Assembly (NCBI RefSeq): GCF_001665575.1
Contig: NZ_LZSU01000019.1
Location: 248,001-312,000 of the forward strand
Origin: Mycobacterium sp. 852013-51886_SCH5428379
Lineage (GTDB): Bacteria; Actinomycetota; Actinomycetes; Mycobacteriales; Mycobacteriaceae
Reading direction: 5' to 3'
Length of the DNA stretch: 64,000 nucleotides
This document shows positions 44,670 through 53,800 of the stretch, piece by piece (the first letter of the stretch is position 1; each line of letters starts with the position of its first letter). Under the pieces are notes generated by a model. That model saw only the letters and a program-made list of their open reading frames with translations, had not been told where the DNA came from and ran no database searches. Made by a program: the position numbers and the translations under genes.

Positions 44670-47600
44670 GTGTCGACTTCGTATTCCCCCGACGGTCGCG
44701 AAGCGCGCCTCGACCGGCGCATCGCCGATCTCTACGCCTCCGATCCGCAGTTCGCCGCCGCCCGGCCCGACCCCGTCGTCGGCGCCGCCGTCGACCAGCC
44801 AGGCCTGCGGCTCCATGACATCGTCCGCGCCGTCATGGAGGCCTACGCCGAACGGCCCGCGCTGGGCCGGCGCGCCGTCGAGTACGTCACCGACGCCGCC
44901 GGGCGCACCTCCGCCGAACTGCTCCCCCGGTTCGACACCATCACCTACCGCGAGACGTGGGACCGGGTCCGCGCGGTGGCCGCCGCGCTGGCCGACCGCG
45001 TCGTGCGGCCCGGCGACCGCGTCGCGGTGCTGGGTTTCACCAGCGTCGACTACACGATCATCGACATGGCGCTCAACGTCGTCGGTGCGGTGGCGGTACC
45101 GCTACAGACCAGCGCGGCCGTCACCTCCCTGCAGCCCATCCTGGTCGAGACCGAGCCGGTGGCGCTCTTCGCCGCCGTCGACTTCCTCGATGACGCCGTC
45201 GACCTCGCCCGCACGGGCTTCACACCGCGGCGCCTCGTCGTGTTCGACCACGACGCCCGCGTCGACGCCGACCGGGAGGCCGTGACGGCCGCGGCATCGG
45301 CGCTGTCGAGTGCCGGTGTCGCCGTCGAGTCGCTGACCGACGTCATCGCGCGGGGGCGCACCCTGCCCGCCGCGGCACCGCACATCCCGGCCGACCCGGA
45401 CCCGCTGATGCTGCTCGTCTACACCTCCGGCAGCACCGGCACGCCCAAGGGCGCGATGTATCCCGAACGGCTGGTGGCCAATTCGTGGCGGACGTCCGCG
45501 CGTCAGGCGTGGGGCCAGCAGAGCGTGACGCCGGCGATCACGCTGTCGTTCATGCCGATGAGCCACATGATGGGCCGCGGCATCCTCTACGCCGCACTCG
45601 CGGCCGGCGGCACCGTGTACTTCGCCGCTCGCAGCGACCTGTCGACCTTCCTCGAGGACGTTGCGCTGGTACGGCCCACGCAGATGAACTTCGTCCCCCG
45701 CATCTGGGAGATGCTCTTCCAGGAGGCCCAGAGTCGAATCGCCCGCGACGGAACGGATCTCGCCGACCTGCGCAGCCAACTCGTCGGCGACCGCGGGGTC
45801 AGCGCGCTGACCGGTTCGGCACCCATCAGCCCGGAACTCAAGGCATGGGTGGAGGACTTCCTGGATCTGCCGCTGATCGAGGGCTACGGCTCCACCGAAG
45901 CCGGCGGAGTGTTCGTCGACGGCCACGTGCGCCGTCCGCCGGTGCGCGACTACAAACTCGTCGACGTCCCCGACCTCGGCTACTTCCACACCGATCGGCC
46001 GTTCCCGCGCGGCGAGCTGCTGGTCAAGTCCGACGATCTCATCCCGGGCTACTACCGGCGCCCGGAGATCACCGCCGAGGTGTTCGACGAGGACGGCTAC
46101 TACCGGACCGGTGACATCGTCGCTGAGACCGGGCCCGATCAGCTGAAGTACCTGGACCGGCGCAACAACGTCCTCAAGTTGTCACAGGGCGAGTTCGTCG
46201 CCGTGTCGACCCTCGAGGCCGTTTTCGGTGCCAGCCCGCTGGTGCGCCAGATCTATCTGTACGGCAACAGCGCCCGCTCGTATCTCCTGGCGGTCGTGGT
46301 CCCCACCGAGGCCGCGCTCGAACGGTCAGGCGGCGACGACGCTGCCCTGCGCGCGGCACTGTCGGAGGCGCTGCTGTCCACGGCCCGCGAGGCCGGGTTG
46401 CAGTCCTACGAAATTCCGCGTGACCTCATCGTCGAGACCGAACCCTTCACGCTGGAGAACGGTCTGCTGACCGGTATCCGCAAGCTGGCTCGCCCGAAGC
46501 TCAAGGAGCGCTATGGCCCGCAGCTGGAACAGCTCTATACCGACCTCGCCGACGATCAGGCCGCCGAACTGCGCGCCGTCCGCGAGGGCGCGCAGCAACG
46601 CCCCGTGCTGGAGACCGTGAGCCGCGCGGCCGCCGCACTGCTGGGCGCCGCGGGCACGGACGTGCGATCGGATGCGCACTTCACCGACCTCGGTGGAGAT
46701 TCCCTGTCGGCGTTGACGTTCGGCAACCTGCTCAACGACGTCTTCGACATCGACGTGCCCGTGGGTGTCATCGTCAGCCCCGCCAACGACCTGGCGGCGA
46801 TCGCCGGGTACATCGAGGCGCAACGGTCGTCGGCCGGAAAGCGGCCGACGTACGACTCCGTGCACGGCCGGGACGCGACCGTCGTGCGCGCCCGCGACCT
46901 CACCCTGGACAAGTTCATCGACGCCGAAACCCTCAGCGCCGCAACGGCGCTACCTGCCCCCACCGGAGAGGTGCGCACCGTTCTGCTCACAGGGGCGACC
47001 GGGTTCCTCGGGCGCTACCTCGCCCTGGACTGGCTCGAGCGGATGTCCCTGGTCGGCGGAAAGGTCGTCTGCCTGGTCCGCGCCAAGGACGACGCGGCCG
47101 CGCGACAGCGCCTCGACGACACCTTCGACAGCGGTGACCCGAAGCTCCTGGAGCACTACCGGCGGCTGTCCGAATTCCTCGAGGTGCTCGCCGGCGACAA
47201 GGGCGACGCCGATCTGGGCCTGCCGCAGCCGGTGTGGCGGAGCCTCGCCGAGACGGTCGATCTGATCGTCGATCCGGCCGCGCTGGTCAACCACGTGCTG
47301 CCCTACCGGCAGCTGTTCGGCCCCAACGCGCTGGGCACCGCGGAGCTGATCCGGTTGGCCCTCACCGCCAAGCTCAAGCCGTTCACCTACGTGTCGACGA
47401 TCGGCGTGGGCGCCGGCGTCGCCCCGGGACGGTTCATCGAGGACGGCGACGTCCGGGAGATCAGCCCGACCCGCGCCGTCGACGACAGTTACGCGAACGG
47501 CTACGGCAACAGCAAGTGGGCCGGTGAGGTGCTGCTGCGCGAGGCGCACGACCTGTGCGGGTTGCCCGTGGCGGTGTTCCGCTGCGACATGATCCTGGCC

Positions 47601-48173
47601 GACACCACCTATGCCGGACAGCTGAATCTGCCCGACATGTTCACCCGGACGATCCTGAGCCTGGTGGCGACCGGCATCGCACCCGAGTCGTTCTACGAAC
47701 TCGACGAGGCGGGCCGGCCGCAGCGCGCCCACTACGACGGGCTGCCGGTGGAGTTCATCGCCGAGGCGATCGACACCCTGGGCGCGCAGGCGGTCAGCGA
47801 ATCCGGCACCGGCTTCGCCACCTTCCACGTGATGAACCCGTACGACGACGGCATCGGACTGGATCAGTTCGTCGACTGGCTGGTCGACGCGGGCTACCGC
47901 ATCGACCGGGTCGCGGGCTACGACGCCTGGCTCACCCGGTTCGAGACCGCGGTGCGGGCGCTGCCGGAGCGGCAGCGCCAGTACTCGTTGCTGCCCCTGC
48001 TGCACAACTACCGGCGAGCGGAGCGTCCGCTGAACGGGGCCATGGCGCCGACCGAACGGTTCCGGGCCGCCGTCCAGGAGGCCAAGATCGGTCCCGACAA
48101 GGACATTCCGCACGTGACGCCGCCAGTGATCGTGAAATACGCGACCGATCTGGAGTTGCTCGGACTGCTCTGA
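44670..48173 (+). CDS. car: Carboxylic acid reductase (FadD9-like)
   Basis: Protein of 1167 residues reducing carboxylic acids to aldehydes with ATP and NADPH. Adenylation domain: [11 protein letters not shown] (AMP/phosphate loop), GYGSTEAGG and YRTGDI. Carrier domain: LGGDSLSAL, with Ser678 carrying phosphopantetheine. Reductase domain: [13 protein letters not shown] (NADPH) and [10 protein letters not shown] with the catalytic Tyr-x3-Lys spacing. The protein must be activated by a phosphopantetheinyl transferase encoded elsewhere. GTG at 44670 follows GAGGAG. Position between gabT and ruvB is conserved in mycobacteria. Confidence 0.96.
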   Translation: MSTSYSPDGREARLDRRIADLYASDPQFAAARPDPVVGAAVDQPGLRLHDIVRAVMEAYAERPALGRRAVEYVTDAAGRTSAELLPRFDTITYRETWDRVRAVAAALADRVVRPGDRVAVLGFTSVDYTIIDMALNVVGAVAVPLQTSAAVTSLQPILVETEPVALFAAVDFLDDAVDLARTGFTPRRLVVFDHDARVDADREAVTAAASALSSAGVAVESLTDVIARGRTLPAAAPHIPADPDPLMLLVYTSGSTGTPKGAMYPERLVANSWRTSARQAWGQQSVTPAITLSFMPMSHMMGRGILYAALAAGGTVYFAARSDLSTFLEDVALVRPTQMNFVPRIWEMLFQEAQSRIARDGTDLADLRSQLVGDRGVSALTGSAPISPELKAWVEDFLDLPLIEGYGSTEAGGVFVDGHVRRPPVRDYKLVDVPDLGYFHTDRPFPRGELLVKSDDLIPGYYRRPEITAEVFDEDGYYRTGDIVAETGPDQLKYLDRRNNVLKLSQGEFVAVSTLEAVFGASPLVRQIYLYGNSARSYLLAVVVPTEAALERSGGDDAALRAALSEALLSTAREAGLQSYEIPRDLIVETEPFTLENGLLTGIRKLARPKLKERYGPQLEQLYTDLADDQAAELRAVREGAQQRPVLETVSRAAAALLGAAGTDVRSDAHFTDLGGDSLSALTFGNLLNDVFDIDVPVGVIVSPANDLAAIAGYIEAQRSSAGKRPTYDSVHGRDATVVRARDLTLDKFIDAETLSAATALPAPTGEVRTVLLTGATGFLGRYLALDWLERMSLVGGKVVCLVRAKDDAAARQRLDDTFDSGDPKLLEHYRRLSEFLEVLAGDKGDADLGLPQPVWRSLAETVDLIVDPAALVNHVLPYRQLFGPNALGTAELIRLALTAKLKPFTYVSTIGVGAGVAPGRFIEDGDVREISPTRAVDDSYANGYGNSKWAGEVLLREAHDLCGLPVAVFRCDMILADTTYAGQLNLPDMFTRTILSLVATGIAPESFYELDEAGRPQRAHYDGLPVEFIAEAIDTLGAQAVSESGTGFATFHVMNPYDDGIGLDQFVDWLVDAGYRIDRVAGYDAWLTRFETAVRALPERQRQYSLLPLLHNYRRAERPLNGAMAPTERFRAAVQEAKIGPDKDIPHVTPPVIVKYATDLELLGLL

Positions 48174-48221
48174 CGTCCGCGGCTGCCCGCGTAGCATGCG
48201 GGTGGACGTCGGGAGCGAGGA

Positions 48222-49313
48222 GTGGTGCGCGGAATCCACCTGTGGTGGCGACAGCCGGACCACTATGACTGGCTCACGGGCTATCTGGCCGCCCGTGGCC
48301 TGACCCATGCGGCCCGCTACATCCTGGCCGGAATCCTGACGCTGCTCGCGGCGGCCACACTACTGATGAGGTTCAGCCCGGCCGGCCCGGCCACCATCGC
48401 CGAACGGGTCGCCTCGGATGTGGTGACCGCCGTGCTGATCATCGTCGCCGTCGGCTATGTGTGGCGCTGGCCGGATCGCCGCCGCTCCGAGGTGTTCTCG
48501 CTGCTGGGTACCGTCGCGCTCGCCGGGGCGTGTCTGGCCGACTCGGATCCGCGCGCCGGCCTCCTCGGGTGCGCCGCCTTCATCGGGCTGGCGGGGTACG
48601 TCGGGTTCTTCCACTCCCCGCGCTACCTGACGATCACCCTGGCCATCTCGTTGGCGACGGCCACCGCGTGCGCGGTGCGCATCGCGTCCGAGGGCGACCC
48701 GGCCATGGCGCTGTCGAAGCTGATGGTGATGACCGGCGCCATCCTCGCGGTGCCGTTCTGTGGTCAGGTGCTGGTCAACTGGCTGTCGGTGGACGCGCTG
48801 AGATCCTCGATCGACGCGCTGACCGGGCTGCGGAACCGGCGCGGATTTCACCGCGCGGCGCGTGATCTGCTGACCGGAGCGGCCGGAGATCCCGATCGCA
48901 GCTTCACCGTGGTGATGGTCGATCTCGATGCGTTCAAACAGGCCAACGACACCTACGGCCACGCGGTCGGCGACATGATCCTCATCGCCGTCGCCGACAG
49001 TCTGCGCAAGGCCGCCGGAGACGACGCGGTGGTCGGCCGGATCGGCGGCGAGGAGTTCCTGGTCGCCGCCATCGCCGCGCCCGGCGCGCTCGCCGAGAAC
49101 TCCGAACGGCTCCGCGCGGCCATCGCCGCGACGTCGTGGAACATCACGGCCAGCCTCGGCGTCTCGAGCACCGGTCTGACGCGGGTCGCCGAGACGCCGC
49201 GGGATCTGATCGAGGGCCTGATCGCCGCGGCGGACACCGCGATGTACGAGGCGAAGCGAGCCGGCGGCAATCGGATCCATTTCGCCGATACGCCGATGTC
49301 GCGGCTGTCCTGA
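48222..49313 (+). CDS. Membrane diguanylate cyclase (GGDEF domain)
   Basis: Protein of 363 residues. Six membrane helices (about residues 25-190) are followed by a complete GGDEF domain: DALTGLRNRRGFHRA start, VVMVDLDAFKQANDTYGHAVGD, and the active loop GGEEF at 275-279. The intact loop predicts synthesis of c-di-GMP from GTP; no RxxD inhibitory site precedes it. Two GTGs (48222 and 48225) share the ribosome site. It lies where M. tuberculosis carries a PE_PGRS gene, and it ends 3 bases from the convergent ruvB. Confidence 0.9.
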   Translation: MVRGIHLWWRQPDHYDWLTGYLAARGLTHAARYILAGILTLLAAATLLMRFSPAGPATIAERVASDVVTAVLIIVAVGYVWRWPDRRRSEVFSLLGTVALAGACLADSDPRAGLLGCAAFIGLAGYVGFFHSPRYLTITLAISLATATACAVRIASEGDPAMALSKLMVMTGAILAVPFCGQVLVNWLSVDALRSSIDALTGLRNRRGFHRAARDLLTGAAGDPDRSFTVVMVDLDAFKQANDTYGHAVGDMILIAVADSLRKAAGDDAVVGRIGGEEFLVAAIAAPGALAENSERLRAAIAATSWNITASLGVSSTGLTRVAETPRDLIEGLIAAADTAMYEAKRAGGNRIHFADTPMSRLS

Positions 49314-49316
49314 CCG

Positions 49317-50384
49317 TCAGTCGTACAGCCCGGGTTGGCCGAGTCCGCTGACGCCGCTGGGTGGGGTCAGCCCGAGATGCGTCCATGCCAGCGTCGTGGC
49401 CACCCGGCCGCGCGGGGTCCGCGCGATCATGCCCGCCCGCACCAGGAACGGTTCGCACACCTCCTCGACGGTCGTGGCCTCCTCGCCCACCGCGACCGCC
49501 AGCGTCGACACTCCGACGGGTCCGCCACCGAAGCTGCGGGTCAGCGCCGAGAGCACCGCCCGGTCCAGGCGATCCAGGCCCAGTTCGTCGACGTCGTAGA
49601 CCGCCAGCGCCGCCTTGGCGATATCGCGGGTGATCACCCCGTCGGCGCGCACCTCGGCGTAGTCGCGGACGCGGCGCAGCAAGCGGTTCGCGATGCGGGG
49701 TGTACCGCGGGACCGGCGCGCGATCTCCGCCCCCGCCTCGGCGCCGAGTTGGATGCCGAGGATCCCGGCCGACCGGGCCAGCACCCGTTCCAGCTCGGCG
49801 GGTTCGTAGAAGTCCATGTGGGCGGTGAAGCCGAATCGGTCGCGCAGCGGGCCGGTCAGCGCGCCCGATCGGGTGGTGGCGCCGACGAGCGTGAACGGCG
49901 CCACCTCCAAGGGGATCGACGTGGCGCCGGGCCCCTTGCCGACGACGACGTCGACGCGGAAATCCTCCATCGCGAGGTAGAGCATCTCCTCGGCCGGTCG
50001 CGCGATGCGGTGGATCTCGTCGATGAACAGCACGTCACCCTCGATGAGGTTCGACAGCATCGCGGCGAGATCACCGGCCCGTTCCAGCGCGGGCCCGGAG
50101 GTCAGTCGCAGCGACGAACCGAGCTCGGCGGCGATGATCATCGCCAGCGACGTCTTGCCGAGCCCGGGCGGGCCGGACAGCAGGATGTGATCGGGGGTAC
50201 CGCCGCGGTTCTTGGCCCCCTCGAGGACCAGTTGGAGCTGTTCGCGCACCCGGGGCTGGCCGATGAACTCACCGAGCGACCGGGGCCGCAGGCTGGCGTC
50301 GATGTCGCCCTCGCCGACGGTCAACGCCGGTGAGACGTCCCTGTCCTCGGGTTCGGGAGGCGTGTCCTCGTCGAAGCGGCCCAC
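49317..50384 (-). CDS. ruvB: Holliday junction branch migration ATPase RuvB
   Basis: Protein of 355 residues, AAA+ motor. Walker [12 protein letters not shown], Walker [10 protein letters not shown], sensor 1 GATTRSGAL, arginine finger in GPLRDRFGF, and a C-terminal winged helix with RTPRGRVAT. It pumps DNA through the RuvA tetramer. GTG at 50384; its first base is the last base of the ruvA stop (TAGTG). Last gene of ruvC-ruvA-ruvB. Confidence 0.97.
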   Translation of the reverse strand: MGRFDEDTPPEPEDRDVSPALTVGEGDIDASLRPRSLGEFIGQPRVREQLQLVLEGAKNRGGTPDHILLSGPPGLGKTSLAMIIAAELGSSLRLTSGPALERAGDLAAMLSNLIEGDVLFIDEIHRIARPAEEMLYLAMEDFRVDVVVGKGPGATSIPLEVAPFTLVGATTRSGALTGPLRDRFGFTAHMDFYEPAELERVLARSAGILGIQLGAEAGAEIARRSRGTPRIANRLLRRVRDYAEVRADGVITRDIAKAALAVYDVDELGLDRLDRAVLSALTRSFGGGPVGVSTLAVAVGEEATTVEEVCEPFLVRAGMIARTPRGRVATTLAWTHLGLTPPSGVSGLGQPGLYD

Positions 50385-50974
50385 TACTTCTTCCCCAGCA
50401 TCGACAGCGCCGACCGCAATGCGCTCGAGGTGGTGGCCTCCGGGTCGGCGGCCAGCACCTTGTCTGTGGCCTCCTCGGCCTGTTTAGCCGGGAAGCCCAG
50501 TCCGACAAGCGCTTCCACCACAGGACCGCGTACGGCGTGTCCGCCGGCCGCCGTCACGCCGGGCCCCGCGGCCACCGCACCGATCTTGTCGCGCAGTTCC
50601 AGCACCATCCGCTCGGCACCGCGCTTGCCGATGCCCGGCACCCGCGTCAGCGCCGTCACGTCGCCGTCGGCGAGCGCCTGGCGCAACGTCTGGGCGTCGT
50701 ACACCGCCAGCGTCGCCAGCGCGATCTTCGGGCCGACACCGGACACCCCGAGCAGCGTGGAGAACAGGTCGCGCGCATCGCCGTCGGCGAAGCCGTAGAG
50801 CGTCATCGAGTCCTCGCGCACGATCATCGCGGTGATGAGCCGCGATTCGGCACCGCGCCGCAGCGTCGCCAGGGTCGACGGCGTGGCCATCACCTTGTAG
50901 CCGACGCCGGACGCTTCGATCACGGCGTGGTCGAGGGCGATGTCGATCACCTCGCCGCGCACCGAGGCGATCAC
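50384..50974 (-). CDS. ruvA: Holliday junction DNA helicase subunit RuvA
   Basis: Protein of 196 residues, the normal length. N-terminal OB fold ([28 protein letters not shown]), two helix-hairpin-helix motifs ([16 protein letters not shown] and [22 protein letters not shown]), and the C-terminal domain III ([19 protein letters not shown]) that binds RuvB. The start is GTG at 50974 and overlaps the ruvC stop by four bases (GTGA). The longer frame has no ribosome site and is a shadow of ruvC. Confidence 0.96.
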   Translation of the reverse strand: MIASVRGEVIDIALDHAVIEASGVGYKVMATPSTLATLRRGAESRLITAMIVREDSMTLYGFADGDARDLFSTLLGVSGVGPKIALATLAVYDAQTLRQALADGDVTALTRVPGIGKRGAERMVLELRDKIGAVAAGPGVTAAGGHAVRGPVVEALVGLGFPAKQAEEATDKVLAADPEATTSSALRSALSMLGKK

Positions 50975-51525
50975 TTCGCCGCCTTCAGTCGGGCCGCGTA
51001 GGCCCGACGCTGTTCGGCGGCCATCGCCTCCGCGGCGGCCATCCGCGCGATCATCGGGGCGCGCCAGCAATGGCAGATCGCCAGCGCGAGCGCGTCGGCG
51101 GCGTCGGCGGGGGTCGGCTTCGCCTGCAGCGCAAGGATCTTCGTGACCATGGCGGTCACCTGGGCCTTGTCCGCCCGCCCGTTGCCGGTCACCGCCGCCT
51201 TCACCTCGCTGGGCGTGTGGAAGTGCACGTCGATGTCCCGCTTGGCCGCGGCCAGCGCGATCACGCCCCCGGCCTGCGCGGTCCCCATGGCGGTGTTGGC
51301 GTTCTGGTTGGCGAACACCCGCTCGATGGCCACGACATCGGGCCGGTGGGTGTCCATCCAGTACTCGACGGTGTCGCTGATCGTCAGCAGCCGACGGTGC
51401 AGCTGCTCACCAGAGGGGGTACGCACCACGTCCACGTCGAGCGCGATGACCTGGCGACCGCGGCCGCTTTCGATGACCGACAGCCCGCAGCGCGTCAAGC
51501 CGGGATCGACGCCCATCACCCGCAC
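50971..51525 (-). CDS. ruvC: Holliday junction resolvase RuvC
   Basis: Protein of 184 residues. The RNase H-like fold starts [14 protein letters not shown], with catalytic Asp7. The other acidic residues are in VAIERVF and in the [21 protein letters not shown] and DAADALALA segments, all expected for RuvC. It cuts Holliday junctions made by RuvAB. GTG at 51525 starts the operon, with the LexA-like box 16 bases upstream. Confidence 0.96.
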   Translation of the reverse strand: MRVMGVDPGLTRCGLSVIESGRGRQVIALDVDVVRTPSGEQLHRRLLTISDTVEYWMDTHRPDVVAIERVFANQNANTAMGTAQAGGVIALAAAKRDIDVHFHTPSEVKAAVTGNGRADKAQVTAMVTKILALQAKPTPADAADALALAICHCWRAPMIARMAAAEAMAAEQRRAYAARLKAAK

Positions 51526-51540
51526 GCCACACCCTTTCGC

Positions 51541-51556
51541 CAGAACACGTGTTCGA
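51541..51556 (-). promoter_or_regulatory. LexA-like SOS box of ruvCAB
   Basis: CAGAACACGTGTTCGA matches the mycobacterial TCGAAC-N4-GTTCGA consensus in 14 of 16 positions, counting the four free ones. The core GAAC-ACGT-GTTC is a perfect palindrome. On the minus strand a TAAGGT -10 (51558-51563) lies just before it, so the box would cover the transcription start. LexA control of ruv genes is established in mycobacteria. Confidence 0.75.
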
Positions 51557-51601
51557 TACCTTAGCGGTCCGGGGTGACCGACCGCGGTAGTGACACACCG
51601 C

Positions 51602-51955
51602 TCAGGCGTAGGGGCGCAGATCCTGCGGTGGCTGGCCGGGCGGCGGCACCTCGCCCGATACCTTCAGCCCGTGGACGATCTCGTCGACGCGCTCACCCGA
51701 GGCCCGCCAGCCCTTGATCTTCTCCTCGGCGAAATCGTCTCCGTCCCGCCGGACGACCACCTTCCACGGCACGCCGACGAACTTGCCGAGCAGCCAGAAG
51801 GGCCACGCGAGTACGAACGGCAGCGCGATCACGAACATCAGCACGCCGAACCAGCCGCTCCCCCACGACACCATGTCGTCGAGGTGGTCGATCAACGGCA
51901 TCCAGCGGCGGCGCACCGACCAGCGCACACCTTCGGCATCTTTGAAATGCGGCAC
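51602..51955 (-). CDS. Small membrane-associated protein, paralogue 1
   Basis: Protein of 117 residues. One hydrophobic segment ([24 protein letters not shown]) sits in the middle, followed by [33 protein letters not shown]. The product of the next gene upstream shares WPFW-x3-K-x2-G, W-x-x-V, RDG and GW-x-x-S-x-x-R at the same spacing, so the two are tandem paralogues. The start is GTG at 51955. No known function; the C-terminal tail is Pro-rich. Confidence 0.75.
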   Translation of the reverse strand: MPHFKDAEGVRWSVRRRWMPLIDHLDDMVSWGSGWFGVLMFVIALPFVLAWPFWLLGKFVGVPWKVVVRRDGDDFAEEKIKGWRASGERVDEIVHGLKVSGEVPPPGQPPQDLRPYA

Positions 51956-51971
51956 GACGACAGCCTAGAAG

Positions 51972-52277
51972 TCAGATCACGAACCGGCCGGAACGCGCGC
52001 CCTGCGACACCTCGAGTGCCAGTGCGGCGATACGCCCCTGGGACCGCTGCCAGCCGCGGACGAGTTCTCGGCCCACCTCCTCGCCGTCGCGCTCGATGAC
52101 GATCGTCCAGCGGATCCCGAGCCACTTCGCGGCCACCCAGAACGGCCAGAGCGCCACGAACGGCAACGCGAGCAGCAGGGCGATCAGGTCGAGGTGCAGG
52201 TCGAGAACGCCGGGGAACGGCCACCACACGCGGTGCACGGACCACTCTCTGCCGTTGGGGTCGACGACCACAGCCAC
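51972..52277 (-). CDS. Small membrane-associated protein, paralogue 2
   Basis: Protein of 101 residues, 16 bases upstream of paralogue 1 and on the same strand. It has the same layout: N-terminal REWSVHRVWWPF, one hydrophobic hairpin or segment (LIALLLALPFVALWPFWVAAKWLG), then WTIVIERDGEEVGRELVRGWQRSQGRIAAL. GTG at 52277. The conserved Trp/Arg/Gly pattern is like a YcxB or PH-type strand region after a membrane segment, but no family is firmly recognised. Confidence 0.75.
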   Translation of the reverse strand: MAVVVDPNGREWSVHRVWWPFPGVLDLHLDLIALLLALPFVALWPFWVAAKWLGIRWTIVIERDGEEVGRELVRGWQRSQGRIAALALEVSQGARSGRFVI

Positions 52278-52281
52278 GAAT

Positions 52282-52899
52282 TCAGAGCTTAGATCGAGAC
52301 GACCCCTCGACGCCGGCGGAAGCGGCGATCAATTCCACCCCGCGGAACTGCGGTCCGAGAATCCGCCCCGCCGCCAGTAGCGGTTCGACGTCGCGCAACG
52401 TGCGGGCGAGGACGAACGCGCCCTCCAGGGCGGCGACGAGGGCGACGGTCACCTCCCGAGCCCGGGCGGGTGCCAAACCGCGTGTGGTGAAGTACGCGGT
52501 GCCGCCGTCGAGCCATCCGGTGAAGACGCCGGCGGTCGCTTCGCGCAGTTCCTCGACGGTGTCGGCGATCTCCGCGGCGACGGAGGCGATCGGGCACATG
52601 TTGGCGAACCCGGTGGCGGCCATGTCCTGCGCAGCCTGTTCGAAGACGCCCTGCAGCGCGGCACCCAAATCGGTGTAGCCGTCGACCACCGACGGGATGA
52701 GCAGCGCGTACGCGGCTCCGGCGTTGATGAGCGCCTCGCGGGCGATCTGCACCTTGCCGCCGCGAAAGTGGTGGTAGAGCGATCCGATCGGCGCACCGGA
52801 GGCAGCCGCGATGTCCTTCATCCCGACGGCGCCGTAACCGCGTCGGCGCATCAGTTCCGCGGCCGCGGTCAGGATCGATTCGCGCGTAGACCTTGCCAC
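52282..52899 (-). CDS. TetR family regulator (LmrA/YxaF-like)
   Basis: Protein of 205 residues. RESILTAAAELMRRRGYGAVGMKDIAAASGAPIGSLYHHFRGGKVQIA is the N-terminal helix-turn-helix; the GSLYHHF-x-GGK form belongs to the LmrA/YxaF/QacR-like group. GTG at 52899 is chosen because GGGAGG lies 5 bases upstream; a GTG at 52905 is too close to that site. Divergent from the alpha/beta hydrolase across two overlapping palindromes, which it probably binds. Confidence 0.88.
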   Translation of the reverse strand: MARSTRESILTAAAELMRRRGYGAVGMKDIAAASGAPIGSLYHHFRGGKVQIAREALINAGAAYALLIPSVVDGYTDLGAALQGVFEQAAQDMAATGFANMCPIASVAAEIADTVEELREATAGVFTGWLDGGTAYFTTRGLAPARAREVTVALVAALEGAFVLARTLRDVEPLLAAGRILGPQFRGVELIAASAGVEGSSRSKL

Positions 52900-52919
52900 C
52901 GTCACCTCCCGGGTACACA

Positions 52920-52951
52920 CTAGAGCATACGTTCTAGAATGGTCGTTCTAG
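52920..52951. promoter_or_regulatory. Two overlapping 18-bp operators
   Basis: Site 1 CTAGAGCATACGTTCTAG (52920-52937) and site 2 CTAGAATGGTCGTTCTAG (52934-52951) share the middle CTAG. Each has CTAGA(A/G) and TTCTAG arms around a 6-base spacer. They fill the gap between the divergent TetR and hydrolase genes. LmrA/QacR-type repressors are known to bind tandem sites as pairs of dimers. Confidence 0.72.
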
Positions 52952-52965
52952 CCGGAGGGATCGCC

Positions 52966-53796
52966 ATGCGCACCGTCGACGTCACCGCAGGGACCATCGA
53001 GTACCGGGAGGAGGGCGATCCCGACGGACCGCCGGTGGTGCTGCTGCACGGGCTGCTCATGAACGACACGGTGTGGGACCTCGCCCTGCCGGCGCTGCCG
53101 CCCGGCTTCCGGTACCTGCTGCCGGTGCTGCCGCTCGGGGGCCACCGCATCCCCATGCGTGCCGACGCCGATCTCACCCTGGCCGGCATGGTCGGCGTCG
53201 TCGCGGACTTTCTCGACGCGCTGGATCTCGTCGATGTCACCCTGGTCGTCACCGACTGGGGCGGCCCGCTCTTCCTCACCGACATGGGGCGAGACAAGCG
53301 CGTGGCGCGGATGGTCATCTGCCCGTCGGAGGCGTTCGAGAACTTCCCGCCGGGGTGGCCGGGCAAGGTGGCGTGGCTGGCCAGCCGCAGCCCGCTGACC
53401 GTCGCAATCGCGATGCGACAACTCAAGGTCGGCTGGCTGCGCCGCCGTCGGCTGATGTTCGGAATGATGGCCAAAAAGCCGGTGCCGCAACACATCGTCG
53501 ACGCCTGGCTGGACGCCGCGCTCGCCGACGAACGGATCCGCCGGGATCTGGTGCGCTACTGCGCAACGCGCTTCGTGGACGCCGAGTTGGTACGCGCCAC
53601 CGAACGCCTCGCGGCGTTCGACGGCGACGTATTGGTGCTGTGGACCCGCAATCCCGTGATGCCCGACGACCATGCGCGCCGCCTGACCGAGCTGACCGGC
53701 GGCACGCTGCGCTACGTCGACGACGCCTACGTGCTGCTCATGCTGGACCAGCCGGAACGGACGGCGCGCGAGATCGGCGCCTTCCTGACGAGCTGA
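52966..53796 (+). CDS. Alpha/beta hydrolase with an Asp nucleophile
   Basis: Protein of 276 residues. VVLLHGLLMNDTVW is the oxyanion region. The nucleophile elbow reads VVTDWGGP, so the nucleophile is Asp97 followed by Trp98, as in haloalkane dehalogenases and epoxide hydrolases and unlike Ser esterases. A cap-like region lies around residues 130-185. Where a catalytic His is expected near the C-terminus the sequence reads DDAYVLLMLDQPE, with Tyr instead, so activity is uncertain. The ATG at 52966 follows GGAGGG. It is controlled by the divergent TetR. Confidence 0.82.
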   Translation: MRTVDVTAGTIEYREEGDPDGPPVVLLHGLLMNDTVWDLALPALPPGFRYLLPVLPLGGHRIPMRADADLTLAGMVGVVADFLDALDLVDVTLVVTDWGGPLFLTDMGRDKRVARMVICPSEAFENFPPGWPGKVAWLASRSPLTVAIAMRQLKVGWLRRRRLMFGMMAKKPVPQHIVDAWLDAALADERIRRDLVRYCATRFVDAELVRATERLAAFDGDVLVLWTRNPVMPDDHARRLTELTGGTLRYVDDAYVLLMLDQPERTAREIGAFLTS

Positions 53797-53800
53797 TGAC

